A stretch of DNA of 64,000 bases, from contig JAUPFV010000004.1 of assembly GCA_036936605.1 (NCBI GenBank), positions 125,773,737 through 125,837,736 of the forward strand. The letters are read 5' to 3'. Every line of letters begins with the position of its first letter. The stretch's first letter is position 1. Source of the DNA: Limnanthes douglasii subsp. nivea. Its lineage: Eukaryota > Streptophyta > Magnoliopsida > Brassicales > Limnanthaceae. A program made the position numbers and the translations under genes. Below are positions 23,355-33,871 of the stretch, piece by piece. A model generated the notes under the pieces. The model did not search any database and had not been told where the DNA came from. It was given only the letters and a program-made list of their open reading frames with translations.

Positions 23355-23560
23355 TATTGCAGTCTGAGTTGCAAACAAGTCGCATGCTAACCTGAGAGTT
23401 GTTTGAGATCAGAATATCAAACAAATCGTATGCTAACCTGCTATCTGTGTGATACCCAAATCAATATAATATATAACAAGTCTCAAAATATCTTGAGAAT
23501 TATTTGGAGAGGACTACACAATAGTTCTGAGATTTGTTTGAAAGTTATCATAATGCGAGT
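23355..23560. repeat. MULE palindrome copies in an Ulp1 intron
   Basis: ttgcaaacaagtcgcatgctaacctgagagttgtttg (about 23369), tcaaacaaatcgtatgctaacctgctatctgtgt (about 23418) and caagtctcaaaatatcttgagaattatttg (about 23478). The first pairs CAAACAAgTCgCA with TGAGAgTTGTTTG. Confidence 0.7.
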
Positions 23561-24935
23561 TGTTTGAATATGTATACAACGATAAAAACCCTGACTGTTT
23601 TAAATATATCCACTGATTTTGTTTGAATATGTATACAACAATAAACATTATTATAGAAACAATTTTATCACAACAATATATTAAGATATTTGAATCTTAG
23701 TGTACTTTCGATCCACTTACATCTTCACGGCTATCTGCGTCTGTACGCCCAGATTCTTCCGCTGCCACTTCCTTCTCACGAGCTTCTACCTCCTTACCTC
23801 TGTTTTCTTAGTAGCCTACCTTCTCTTCTATGTGAAGTACGATCTGTCAGTCATTCGCAAAAAACTCGTGTATTTCTTTCTCCTTTGGAGGACTCAGAAC
23901 TGTCGCTGACTCCTGTGTAGAATAAGGATTTTATGTTTGTCTCTCCGTGGTGTCCGTCTCCGTGGATACCAACAAATCTTCCTATATTTTACAAGATGGT
24001 ACCGGTACGAGTGAATGGTCCCCATCATCATCCTTCTCTTCCGGAAGTACTTCATCATGCTTTTCAGTATCATGCATTTGCCCGTCCTGATTTGGGTCCT
24101 TATCCTAAATTTCAGCTAGCACAGATGCCTGAAATTCAATGGACGCCGCTTCAGATGGCAATGCTGGTAGTCCAGGTCCCTTCTCAATTGCAGGGCTTCC
24201 AATCTGACAAATTGGCTGAGAGAAAGCATTGTGGAGTTGTTGTGCTTCAAGCTCCGCTATCTTCAATTTTAATACTTCCAACTGAAAAAGTAATAGCAGA
24301 CGTATTATAACACATTACGTGCTGATTAAAGAGATTAAATCTACGTTTATGTAAGGCTCAATTTCATACTTACTTCTTTCGCCTGTTTTTCTATCTTCCT
24401 CTGGTACTTGTTCTTATCGGTGTACGTCTTAAAACGCTTTGATCCATCTATAGTTCTAGATTTCTTTGGAGTAGTCGCTCTACGTTTGAGGACAAAATTA
24501 CCGATTGTTTCACTCATACTAGTGGTGCCTCGTCCTTGGGCTCCTGCTGGGATGTGCCGATCGGGGTTGGTGGAGTCACTGGCTGGGGGACTGCTTATGG
24601 TTGGGGTCTGACTGATATCACCTGATTGGATTCTTTCTGTTTCTGTGATGCCCGTTTCCTTGGTTTTGGGGTTGTGCTTTTCTTCCTTTTCTTTGGTCTT
24701 TCTCCTGGTGAAATCGATTCAGCATCTGCATCTCCACTACCTACTGCTCCTCTGAATGCTTCTCTTTCAGCCTCAGTAAGACATAATGGACCTTCCAAAA
24801 CCTACCAAGGGAGGAACATGAAAGTAAATAGCTGCACACGGTTTGATTGGAAAATATCAGGATATAGACTGACTGTTTTTTGCAAACAGTTCACATGATA
24901 TCCTAATAGTTGGTTGGAACTCTCACAGCTTGGAT

Positions 24936-24975
24936 TTGCAAACAACTCGCAGGATACCATGCGAATTGTTTGCAA
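24936..24975. repeat. MULE palindromic repeat, 16-bp arms, 8-base loop
   Basis: TTGCAAACAACTCGCA (24936-24951), loop ggatacca, TGCGAATTGTTTGCAA (24960-24975). Fifteen of 16 positions pair; the odd one would be a G-U pair in RNA. More degenerate copies flank it at about 24855-24910, 25000-25030 and 25075-25110, all within the intron between Ulp1 exons at 25361 and 24801. Confidence 0.9.
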
Positions 24976-26280
24976 CTCTATCACATATTAGGTTTCTAAC
25001 ATCTCTCAGGTTTCCCTGAGCATTGTTTGCAAATTATAAGCTGCAAATTATTTGATACCTTAATTTTATAGAATACCAAACAAAACTCAAGATAGGCTGC
25101 GAATTATTTGATACCCCAATTCAATACCTATATAGATCATACATGATCATCTTTCAAATTGGGTGTTCTAATAAGCAGCGACACGATAGTTGCTTGGCAC
25201 TCTAATCCCAACCATTTGAAAAACCTTGGGATCAAGGTCAGTTTTACTACCTCTAGCCCGATTGTTGAGTGCTCCATGATGAAGGGCTGCATCGGGACAA
25301 GTATTATCATTAAGATGCTCTATATATAACTAATATTTATACTGAATAAATCAATCTTACAATTAGAAGGGCGACGCAGCCGACGACTCTATCGGGTTTT
25401 TCGATAGCTAAGCAACTCCTGATAGACTCGAGAAGCTTGAACACTATTGATCCGGACGAGTCGTAATCGTTTATTTTGTTGAGGTCTTCAACAAAATAAA
25501 GCACACTCCAACCCAGGATATCTCCAGATACGGAGTAGAATAGGGTTGAGCACAAAAACAGTATTAACAGCCGTGCAACATCTTCCAACTCATGCTCCCC
25601 CCCTTCGCTTATGGCTCCTTCTATATCTGCCTGTAAAACCCACGATAACATGCTGTGTTAGTAAAGTACAACATCGTACTTTATAAGATGAAATCTATTT
25701 TACAAGTACCTTTAAAATGGCGTTCGTTATGGTTTTAGTATTTGTCGGTCCTATCTTCCTGGACGTTTGACCCATGAAGTATTTCTTCATCATCCTTGAT
25801 TTGTTTTCCTCGCCGTTTACGTATCTACTGTGAAATGCTCCAGATTTCGTTAATGATATTTCCTCTATGCCATACTTCAGCCTGAATATGACCTTCACAT
25901 CGTCCGTCGTTAGCTTCACAAACTTTGACCCAATAAGGAAGGCGTCTTCATCGACGGAGAACCTCTCCACAACATACTGGAATGATTGAATAGAATTTCT
26001 TCTTCAGCAGCTCTGCCACATTCCGGATATCGAAAGCTGTTTTCAAAAGCATGTAAAATGGTGTGTTTCTTGCAGCTTCGATGTGGGCACGGATAATACA
26101 ATTCTCTTTCAACAGTTTAAGAAGGCTCACAAATCTTGAACTGTAATAGCTTGGTTTTGTTGTCATACTTCCTGCACAAACACAAATCATCATCTGCATG
26201 CAAATTTTTCCCACAAAAGGGACTCTATCAGTTGGAGTGTCACAAAACTCGTATGACAAGCTGCGAACTGCCTATCTATC

Positions 26281-26338
26281 AGCTTGTATTTGCAAACAAT
26301 TCGCAGGCTGGTTTGCGAATTGTTTGCAAATATAAGCT
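26281..26338. repeat. MULE palindromic repeat, longest copy: 25-bp arms, 8-base loop
   Basis: The inner 18 bp are perfect: ATTTGCAAACAATTCGCA (26288-26305), loop ggctggtt, TGCGAATTGTTTGCAAAT (26314-26331). Flanks AGCTTGT and ATAAGCT extend the arms to 25 with one mismatch. Just upstream (in gene sense) of the first recognised Ulp1 exon; single half-sites follow at 26372, 26408 and 26468. Confidence 0.92.
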
Positions 26339-26399
26339 GCGAACTCTATGGTATACACATTCAATCAAGATGCGAATTGCTTTGAACTATAAATAGCGA

Positions 26400-27072
26400 T
26401 GAAGTTGCGAATTTTTTGCATCCTACGTGATGAAGATACGAACTATACTATAACGCACATGTACATGCTGCGAACTGTTCTATTTTTTACATGCACGTTG
26501 CATGCGTCTGGGAAATATCGAAACAACACCAAAATCAACAAACAAATACCTAATGCACATCTAACATACATCACAACTATGAGGAAAGTATTAATATTAA
26601 ATGCAACCTAACAAACCCCTGGGTTCGACGATAAACCCATAAAGTAACAAACCAATTGTCATCACAAAATACTTGATTCCGGTAAAAAAAGCAACGTCGA
26701 TCGTCAAATAACAGAAACAAGTGGTTCGAAGTCATAAAAAACACAAAATATATATATTTTCCACGATAATGCTTACCTGGTTACTGTAAAACACTGCAGT
26801 TTCACCAGCCGGCGACCACTTGACGGAAACTTATCCAACAGAAAGTGGTTAATCGCTTGACGGAGTACAATACGATGACCGGTACAATTCCGGTGAAGGC
26901 TGGAAGAACGATTGATTTCAGAGAGAGGCTGGAAGGGTTTCTGGTTAGAGAGAGGCTGGAAGTCGAACAGTTTGTTTTCTGGTGGTTTATAAAAAATTAG
27001 ACGTGTTTGGGTTGGTTTAGGGTGCTGAGAAGGGGGAAAATGGGTATATATAGTCGGATGTAATTTAAGTGG
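26400..27072. other. Right-end region of the MULE, upstream of the Ulp1 gene
   Basis: Probable promoter/leader side of the minus-strand Ulp1 gene. The minus strand has TATA-like ttttttataaacc near 26990 and a CT-rich leader (ctctctctaaccagaaacc, about 26935-26960). No further domain seen; there may be an unrecognised first exon around 26800-26930. Confidence 0.4.
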
Positions 27073-27153
27073 AGGTACTAAGTAACACTATACAAAATTT
27101 GGGTACTACCGGGTAATTATACACTTGAGTGGATATTTACCGGTATTTTTCTC
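27073..27153 (-). repeat. Right terminal inverted repeat of the MULE
   Basis: The reverse complement begins GAGAAAAATACCGGTAAATA and aligns to 15231-15312 with about 60% identity by eye over 81 bp, including TCCACTCAA and CTTAGTACCT. Followed at once by TTATTATTT. Confidence 0.65.
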
Positions 27154-27162
27154 TTATTATTT
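27154..27162. repeat. 9-bp target-site duplication, right (TTATTATTT)
   Basis: Identical to 15222-15230. Confidence 0.75.
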
Positions 27163-27719
27163 TTAGTTGAAGTAATTTAAAACTACTGCATAATTAATAC
27201 CAAATTTATATTTTAAGAATTTAAATTTTTAAATAATACTCAGAACAAGTTTTTAAAGTACGAGTTTTAAAATAAGTATTATTTTTCAAATTTTTAATAA
27301 AAAATAGTTTTAAATTTAATTTTTTAAATGAGCTTATTTTTCCTTAATTAAATATTTTTAAAAATCAGTTAAAATTTTAATTTTTTAAAAGATTAATTTT
27401 TAAAACCTATTTTTTCTTTAAAAAATCAAAGGTTTTTAATTACGTTTTAATTTGAAATTATTTATTTTAAACAAGTAGATTTTGGTTTGTTTTAAAAACA
27501 TTAAATTTATTTTTCAAATATGATTTTGAAAAACACTTCTAATGGTATTTAATAAGCTGTCAATTTTTTAAATAGAAAAATGTTTTGAAAAAATAATTTA
27601 TTTAAAAAACTGAGAATCAAACTGAATTTCTGAAAAATGTTTAATTTAAAAAAAAATTGATTTAAAACTGAATTTAAAATTATTTTTTTAAAAAAATTAT
27701 TAAAAATTTCAGCAAAAAA
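27163..27719. other. AT-rich DNA, no gene
   Basis: Dense homopolymer A/T runs (ttttaaaa-like words repeated); nothing coding. A similar texture returns at 30200-30540. Confidence 0.5.
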
Positions 27720-28260
27720 AGTGGATTCTTTCCCAAATCCATCGCCGACTTGTTATCCATAAAAATATTTGATGGGTCATATTGTGGCAAACTTAGCTCA
27801 TTTAACAAGTTTCTTAACCAAATAGCATGAAAAACACATGAAGTTGTTGCTACGTACTCCGCTTCACAAGTAAAAGAGTGATAATATGTTGCTTCTTCGA
27901 TATTTATATAAAAACTGTATCTCTAATGTAGAATACAAAGCCATTTGTGCTCTCTCGGTCATCTACGTCTCCTCTCCAATCGCCACCGCTATATCTAACT
28001 AGTTTGTAGTCATTAGAAATAAAGTGATGTAATTCATAGTTTAGCGTACCTTTGATATAACGAAGGATCTTATTTTTCGCCTTGAAATGAGAAGTAGTTA
28101 AATTCTCCATGTAACAACTAACATCTCCGACTACATATAACATATCAATCCTTGTACATGTTAAATATCGTAAGCTTCAAACTAAACTCTTAAAGAATGT
28201 AGGAGTATAGATAATGGGGTTTTTCTATCGGTACCTTGATAATGGGGTTTTTTTCTTGGT
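27720..28260 (-). pseudogene. Ty1/copia element D: RT end and RNase H
   Basis: The minus frame 28143-27904 is the typical copia stretch YVVGDVSCYMENLTTSHFKA...ILRYIKGTLNYEL...YSGGDWRGDVDDRESTNGFVF (family SRYME-P-H, ILRYIKGT, YSDSDWAGD-DRKSTSG). 27900-27720 continues into RNase H (EAEYVATTS-like, then a C-terminal DNKSA-like part). One catalytic DSD is changed to GGD. Upstream, sequence jumps to the protease region at about 28260, so most of RT and all of integrase are deleted. A duplicated taatggggtttttct phrase (28214 and 28239) lies at that junction. Confidence 0.85.
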
Positions 28261-29576
28261 CTCTTATAGAAATGTTATTATCCTTCAATCAAATATCATA
28301 ACCTTTCTTTAAGAATTGTCCAAGGCTAAAGACGTTGGTCTTCATGCTTGGAATACAGTAGACATTTGAAATGAATTGATGATCTCAATTCTTCATTCAG
28401 ATGATAATGTTTCCTTTACTTTTCAACTCCACACTCAATTCGTCTTCTAAGGTCATGCTTCCTTTTTAGAAATTTATCAAGCTCCATAAACATGCTTTTT
28501 CTACCATATATCTGATTGCTTGCACGATTGCCAAGATATCATCTGTGAACATATTCTTGTTCATCATTCTTGTAAGTCATAGGTAACATATAATTTTTTA
28601 GCTTATTTTTTGACGTATTTTAACTTATCTTCAATTTTTTCATTGTTAGGAGCTTTACGTTCAAAAGAATAATGTCCAAACTAACTGCAATTGTAGCATT
28701 TAGTATTTGACTTATCGTACCTTGTCTTTGCATTTTCTCTACCATAATCTCTTAATGAGCTTTCTAATATTTGATTGGTATTGTTTTTATGGGGGTATCC
28801 AACCTTGTATATTTTTAATTCACAACCTCATCCTTGTACTTGGCCACCACCTCTTTTTGATAACTTTGGATACTTTGTTCTTTACTATGATCAATCTGCA
28901 TCTTAAGTACTTGATCTACAACATATTCCCTTTTATTCTTATTTTCTTCATTAACTTGTAACGACCCAATAAATTCCTTTTATTCTTATTTTATTCATTA
29001 ACTTGTAACGACCCAATAAATTGTTTTATTTCCATGTTCTTCAAATTCTTTGTCTCTTCAATGACAGTTACAATATATTTTAATTTCTAACAAATTTGGA
29101 ACCTTCTTTATTCACCTCATCTAGTTTTTCATCATTTCTTTTGAACTATTAATAACTATTAAAACTCTTGAGAAGTATTCAGAGATAAGTTCATTTTCCT
29201 TCATTTTCAATGATTCAAACTCTCATCTTAAGTTTTGAAGAAACACATTTTTTTACTTGATCGACACCTTTGTAAAAGGTTTGAAGCTTCTCCCATGCTT
29301 CTTTGGTCGACATAGTTCCTACGAATTTCTCAAATGTATCTTCATCTAATCCTTGATAGATTAGACGTAGATCCTTTTTGTCTCTCTTCCTTAAATCTTT
29401 CCATGAGATGTACTATATATGTTCTACGATTCAACGAAAGCTTTATCGGATATCTCCCACACATCATGGGATCCTAGGCAGCCATCATTCGTAGACTCCA
29501 ATTATCGTAGTTTCTCTTTGTGAGCATAATAACTTAGAAGGAAAAACCATTACTTGCCATATTTAGGATCCTGATT
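28261..29576 (-). pseudogene. Ty1/copia element D: gag and protease region
   Basis: Minus-strand reading with shifts. Near 29560 a MASNGFSF-type start and WSLRMMAA-like residues. Then LRLIYQGLDEDTFEKFVGTM and TKEAWEKLQTFYKGVDQVKK (29400-29260), the UBN2 copia gag domain. A zinc knuckle KCYNC..FGHYSFER at about 28700-28665 has its last Cys changed. The post-protease segment VYCIPSMKTNVFSLGQFLKKGYDI is at 28370-28290. In order, degenerate, internally deleted after protease. Confidence 0.8.
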
Positions 29577-29587
29577 CTCTAATACCA
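29577..29587 (-). other. Primer binding site of copia element D
   Basis: The minus strand reads TGGTATTAGAG, one mismatch from the initiator-Met tRNA complement TGGTATCAGAG, just inside an LTR end (…AAACA then AAG). Placed correctly upstream of gag. Confidence 0.75.
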
Positions 29588-29590
29588 CTT

Positions 29591-29890
29591 TGTTTTAATA
29601 AAACTTTTAAGAGAAGTGATAGAGAAAATCTTTAAAAATTTGGAAGAGTATATAAACTTTCAGAAAATAGAAGACTATTGTTTATTTAGAACTATTTGAA
29701 TTATTTTACAACAGCTTAAACAACTTAATTACAAATAAAGGAGAGACATGTATTTATAGCCTCAAATTTAGAAAATATCTAAAATATTTTAATCCTAAAT
29801 ATAGAGAGTTCTACTATAATTATCTATATATAGAATACTCTAGATAAGTTTAATGAGATGGATGTAATTTGAGAGATGCTAGAACTTGGA
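29591..29890 (-). repeat. 5' LTR of copia element D (outer end uncertain)
   Basis: On + it begins TGTTTTAATA at 29591, next to the PBS. It contains a minus-strand TATA-like ctataaatacatg near 29748-29760, expected of an LTR promoter. I could not find the matching 3' LTR, so the outer boundary is a guess. Confidence 0.5.
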
Positions 29891-30644
29891 CAAGTATTTT
29901 AGATCAAACATCCAAAATCAAATTTAATTTTTAAGAGAATATACTCTTGAAAAACAAGTCACAAAATATTGAACCATAGTTAAAATTAATTTCGGAGAAG
30001 ATATGTTAAATGGAAAAATATACAGTGACAATAAAAGTACATTACAAATTATTAACAAGATAATATGAGTAGAATTAATTTAAAGTAAGATATATTAAAA
30101 AAACAAGATATAATTTAGAAAAAATATACAAAAAATTAGGGAAAAAATTGTGTTAGTTATAATTATTTAATCAAATATTTCCTACAATAGTGTTGGTTAT
30201 ATTTATTTTTAAAAGAGTATTTACGGAACAAAGGAAGTTAGAAATTTGTAAATTTAAAATTATTTAATTAAAAAAATAAAGTTATCAATGAGTTAAAAAA
30301 ATTCAAATTGAAATTTAAAAATATTTTTGGGATTTAAAATTATAATTTGGTTTAAATTCTCTTTTTGAAATTTATTTTTAAACATATATTTTTTAATATT
30401 TAAAAGCTTAAATGTGTCCGTTTTTTTTCCAAAAAAATTACTTTTTAAAAAAAAATTATGTTTTGTTATAAAAATTAAAATAAAATAAGCATTATAAGTT
30501 TTAACAGTTATTTTTTTACACAAATATAACCTTTGGATTGAGAAGAGGGTTACAACATCCAAATTATACCAAAATTACAAGGCGCCACATCCTTTATAAG
30601 AGATATCAATCCATCAATTTTGGTATGAGTATGAAATCGCAATC
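29891..30644. other. AT-rich DNA, no gene
   Basis: Long A/T runs; a minus-strand open frame at 30562-30293 consists of Lys/Phe/Asn/Ile and is a composition artefact. Confidence 0.5.
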
Positions 30645-31431
30645 GCAAGACTATGACTAGCCAAGATCCATGGAGTAGAAGAATACAAATCCTCACGGAG
30701 TCTCAGTTAGGTTTCAACCAGGCACCGAGGAAAGCTGAAGCAAAAAAAGAGAACATTATTTAATACTTGAAAGAGCTTCAGCAACAAGTCACTTAGTTTG
30801 AACAAACGGATTTTGAACAAGTCCCAAGAACTAAAAACTCAACTAATTATGCACTTACATTTTTGGCATGCCCATCTTCGGCCTTAAGAGTAATCCTTTA
30901 AGAAAATCTATCTATTACTTTACCCAATCGATTCAGGTCAATGTTTACATATGCACGAGAAGAAGATGATGATTTAAGAACTCCGATCCAATTATACCTT
31001 GTTGAATGAATACTTCCCGAGGATAAAATATAAGCAAAAAAGATAAAGATAAAGTGAACAAGATTTGTATAAACTTCAGATACATTATACATGAGAGAGC
31101 TAACTAAGTCATTAGTTTGGTGCTTCGGCACATATAAAACAACCTTCATCATAGAAGAAATACATACCGGAGAAAGAAGTGCTCAATCTACCTACAATGC
31201 ACTTTACCAAAGAATATTATTTCACATCTACTACTGGCCAACAATAATGGAGGATATGAATAAAAAAATCAAGCAATGCGGCACATGCCAATGATTTACC
31301 AACTTCATGGAAGTCCTAATAGTACTATTGAAAATAATAACAAGAGCAATCCCATTTGATAGATGGGGGTTGGATACCGTGTGACATTTATTAGTAGATC
31401 TAGGTGGAAGAAAGTTTATACCGGTTGTCAG
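30645..31431 (+). pseudogene. Ty3/gypsy remnant: end of RNase H, integrase zinc domain and core start
   Basis: The + strand reads ENIIQYLKELQQQVTQFEQ...VPRTKNSTNYALTFLA (linker after the second RNase H), a PIQLYLVE-ILPED linker, and in frame 31091-31294 the H2C2 domain: IEEIHTGERSAQSTYNALYQRILFHIYYWPTIMED...IKQCGTCQ. Then AIPFDRWGLDTV-HLLVDLGGRKFIPVV opens the integrase core. It ends abruptly at about 31431, where LINE sequence starts. A different, more decayed gypsy copy than A or B. Confidence 0.85.
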
Positions 31432-33620
31432 AATTTTCTTGTTCTTTTTTTTCATTATCTTCCATTTATGCGTTTGGTTATGGTCCTCATCGACGATCTC
31501 TATGACTTGACCTTTAGGCTTTAACAACAAGATGACGTGGTTACCATTGGGTCCCTCTAAGGGATTTCAATGCAATTCGTTATCATAAGGAACGATCTAG
31601 CTCATTTGATCACAAACATATTTGAATTCAGTCACTACTCATGGTATGATTTGGGTTTCCCATAAGCTCACTCGACTTGAATATTCCCTATGTGGCCTTA
31701 ATCATAAGGAGCATTATCGATATATCATTTAAGGTGCCTATTGACCAAAACTGCATTTTCTCGTCCCAATCTCTTTTCGTTGATGACTTCTTGAACCATT
31801 TTATGGTCTCTAAAAATATTGATGCATCATCCGCATATACCTTCCTCACGTATGCTAAGGAACCTTTATACACACAAAACTCTAAAGAGAATTGACTCAA
31901 AATACGGATCGTAACACAAAATTATTCCATAAAAGTATAAAAAATTGTACATTATAAATAAAACCATCTAAATCGTTAACAGTAACAAGCACCTCGCCTT
32001 TACATTAAACAAGGTGGTGAAAATCATAATCAACTATTTTTCCAACCTTTTTGCCCTAGTTTTCTCCTAGGTTTCCCCGGGCTCAATAAAATATTCTCGT
32101 TCATTACTGTAAAATTTTATCACCGAGACAAGAATCCAATGGTTACCTGTAACTTACGCAGAAATAAAACTAAAATTTTCATATTAATAGCGATATATCA
32201 TCGAGGCATGATGGTTTCAATGCGGGGTTTTTCCAGAACTCCTGGAACATGATCCGAAAACATATTTGCGATTAGATCTTAATGTTGTTTAATACTAATC
32301 GTCTTGAGATTTCTTGAAATACCACCACCATAAACCTAATTCTAAAGAAGGATTCCCCCTATTTTCAGGCTAATTACATGTTGACCGACAAGAACGATGA
32401 CTCTCTTTTTTATCTCATTGGCATAAGTACATTTGCTTTTGTGGTTGTGCGTAACATTACAGACAATATCATTCTCGTTTAAGAGCTCATAATGGGTTAT
32501 CAAACTAATTGTAAGGGCCATATGGTTGCTTAAAAATTGATATGATGCAAGTTGTGACAACGTTCGATGATGCTTTATTCTTGATATGTTGTGACCATGA
32601 ATTTCACGGTCCAGATGATCAACTGGATTATCTAATGTATGTTTACCCATTTTATACTATTAATATTAACATAGACCCTTACAGAAATTTTAAAGGCATA
32701 AAGAATCTTAGACATGGTTATCATTTGTCCCCATTCTTACTCGCCTTGGTTATGCAAGTTAGTTCCAGTATCCTTAAGGAGAAAAGTATTGATGAGAACT
32801 TCACGTTAGACTGAAAGTGTCATAAGCATAAGATTGTCAACTTTTGCTTCAAAGATGATCTTATGATTTTCTGTTGTAGTGAAATAAACTCCCTCAACCT
32901 CATTGGGGATGGTCTTAAGGATTTTTTTGATCTCTTGGGCCTTAACGTTATGCCCGAGAAGAGCCACATATTATTCTCTAATATTAAACCCAATCTAAAA
33001 AATAAGTTGATCAATATCCTTGAATTGAATGTTAGTCCCTCCCGGTTAAATATCTTGGAGATTATCTTCTTACATGTCGTATTTCCATAACGATTATTAT
33101 ACCCTTCTAGAAAAAGTTACTATCCAGATTACCTCTTAAACTTCTAAATACTTCTCTTATACAGATAGGCTTCAACTCATTAATTTGTGCTTTTCACGGA
33201 TAGATTTATTGGTCTTGAATCTTCATTCTCCTTGCTATAGTTCTTAAGGAACTCTTCCAGTTTCTTCTTTGTTTCTTCTAGTATGACAATGAGATGAAGG
33301 TTCGGGTGTACAAGTGGTATGGTCGACAGTTACGTTGCTATTTTCTACCGGTGATCTTGGAATTTCAGACCTAAAAATATGGAATCAGGCGGCTGCCCTC
33401 AAACATTTATGGCCCAAGGCTAGTAAAAATGATAACTCAATCTAGTGTGGTTGAATTAACTACGAGAAGATTAAAGACAAAAAACTTATCGTATTTAAAT
33501 CTTGACTTTTCTCCTTCATGGACTTGGAGAAAAATTCTAAATCTCAGGACAGTAGCTAGCATATTATATAAGGTGATGATTGGTAATTAGAAGAATACCT
33601 CCTTCTCGTACATACCAATG
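31432..33620 (+). pseudogene. LINE (L1-like) endonuclease and reverse transcriptase, 5'-truncated
   Basis: The + strand shows the endonuclease motif DFNAIRYHKERSSSFDH (about 31563-31610). RT follows from about 32400 in shifting frames: RNITDNIILV-ELIMGYQTN, then NINIDPYRNFKGIKNLRHG-HLSPFLLALVMQV (32660-32760; family KGLRQGDPLSP), FKDDLMIFC (32850-32875; family FADD, first Ala to Lys) and GLNVMPEKSHILFSN (32938-32985). After RT: the YLGVPL-like region, NQAAALKHLWPKAS (33385-33425) and further. At its left edge it cuts into the gypsy integrase, as a 5'-truncated LINE insertion would. It is interrupted at about 33620; its 3' part resumes near 36690. Confidence 0.85.
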
Positions 33621-33623
33621 ACA

Positions 33624-33871
33624 GATGATTGTGTTTACGCAGTTGCAACATTAGTTGGCTTATCAAGCTCAACTAGGTTTGCGCCGTCTCTTGATGCATA
33701 CCAATTATGAGGTTTGCGCTGTCTCTTGATGTATACCAATTATGACGGATGATTGTGTTTACGCAGTTGCAACAGAAGTTGGCTTATCAAGCTCAACTAG
33801 GTTTGCGCTGTCTCTTGATGCATACCAATTATGACCGCATCTATCACATTAGTGATAGGCAAGGGCATCCC
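33624..33871 (+). repeat. Tandem duplication, 124-bp unit, two copies
   Basis: gatgattgtgtttacgcagt starts at 33624 and again at 33748. Each copy ends in a ccgtctcttgatgcataccaat-like phrase, which is itself repeated once more between them (33710-33745). The copies differ at only a few bases, so the duplication is recent relative to its surroundings. Confidence 0.85.

Larger units (their letters stand above)
21104..26171 (-). pseudogene. DUF1985-like / Ulp1 (C48) protease gene of the MULE, multi-exon
   Basis: Minus-strand exons in order. 26171-25710: DUF1985-like N-terminus with a frameshift near 25970 (YYSSRFVSLL..., FLIGSKFVKLTTDDVKVIF). 25630-25361: ARLLILFLCSTLFYS...VEDLNKINDYDS, with consensus splice sites. 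24801-24374: basic linker (PKKRKKS, KRFKTYTDKNKYQRK). About 24288-23690: Glu/Asp-rich. 23208-22822 and 22495-22250: acidic linker. About 21895-21720: Ulp1 core ILIPICSKKKDQVNHWTLLAID (catalytic His in NHW). 21388-21104: PSNLDCSIFVCQYVRDII (catalytic Cys in DCS). The residue 17 after the His, Asp in Ulp1, is Asn. Stops and shifts (25970, 24595, 22260, 21890) make it a likely pseudogene. Its introns hold the palindromic repeats. Confidence 0.8.
15231..27153. mobile_element. KAONASHI-type Mutator-like element (MULE) with transposase and Ulp1 gene, 11.9 kb
   Basis: Bounded by TTATTATTT on both sides and by degenerate inverted ends (GGATAATTGCACC and GAGAAAAATACCGG, both reaching a common CCCACTCAA/TCCACTCAA at base 29). 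Inside: MuDR transposase gene on + (16375-18955), DUF1985/Ulp1 gene on - (26171-21104), a small acidic gene on - (20313-20041) and many copies of a hairpin repeat in spacers and introns. MULEs carrying Ulp1-like protease genes are known in plants as KI-MULEs; size and gene order fit. Both large genes have stops or frameshifts, yet every intron border I could check keeps GT-AG, so decay looks moderate. Confidence 0.8.

Noticed and set aside
24408..24611. + strand frame over the Ulp1 basic linker exon
   Set aside because: The minus strand gives a Lys/Arg-rich, spliced and protein-like exon; the + frame has no support.
15880..26480. CRISPR-like impression from regularly recurring hairpin repeats
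   Set aside because: Spacing is irregular, repeats diverge, spacers are not unique, there are no cas genes, and the setting is a plant transposon with introns.
30293..30562. Minus-strand 89-codon frame rich in Lys, Asn, Ile and Phe
   Set aside because: Composition is explained by A/T homopolymer runs; no domain and no neighbours support it.
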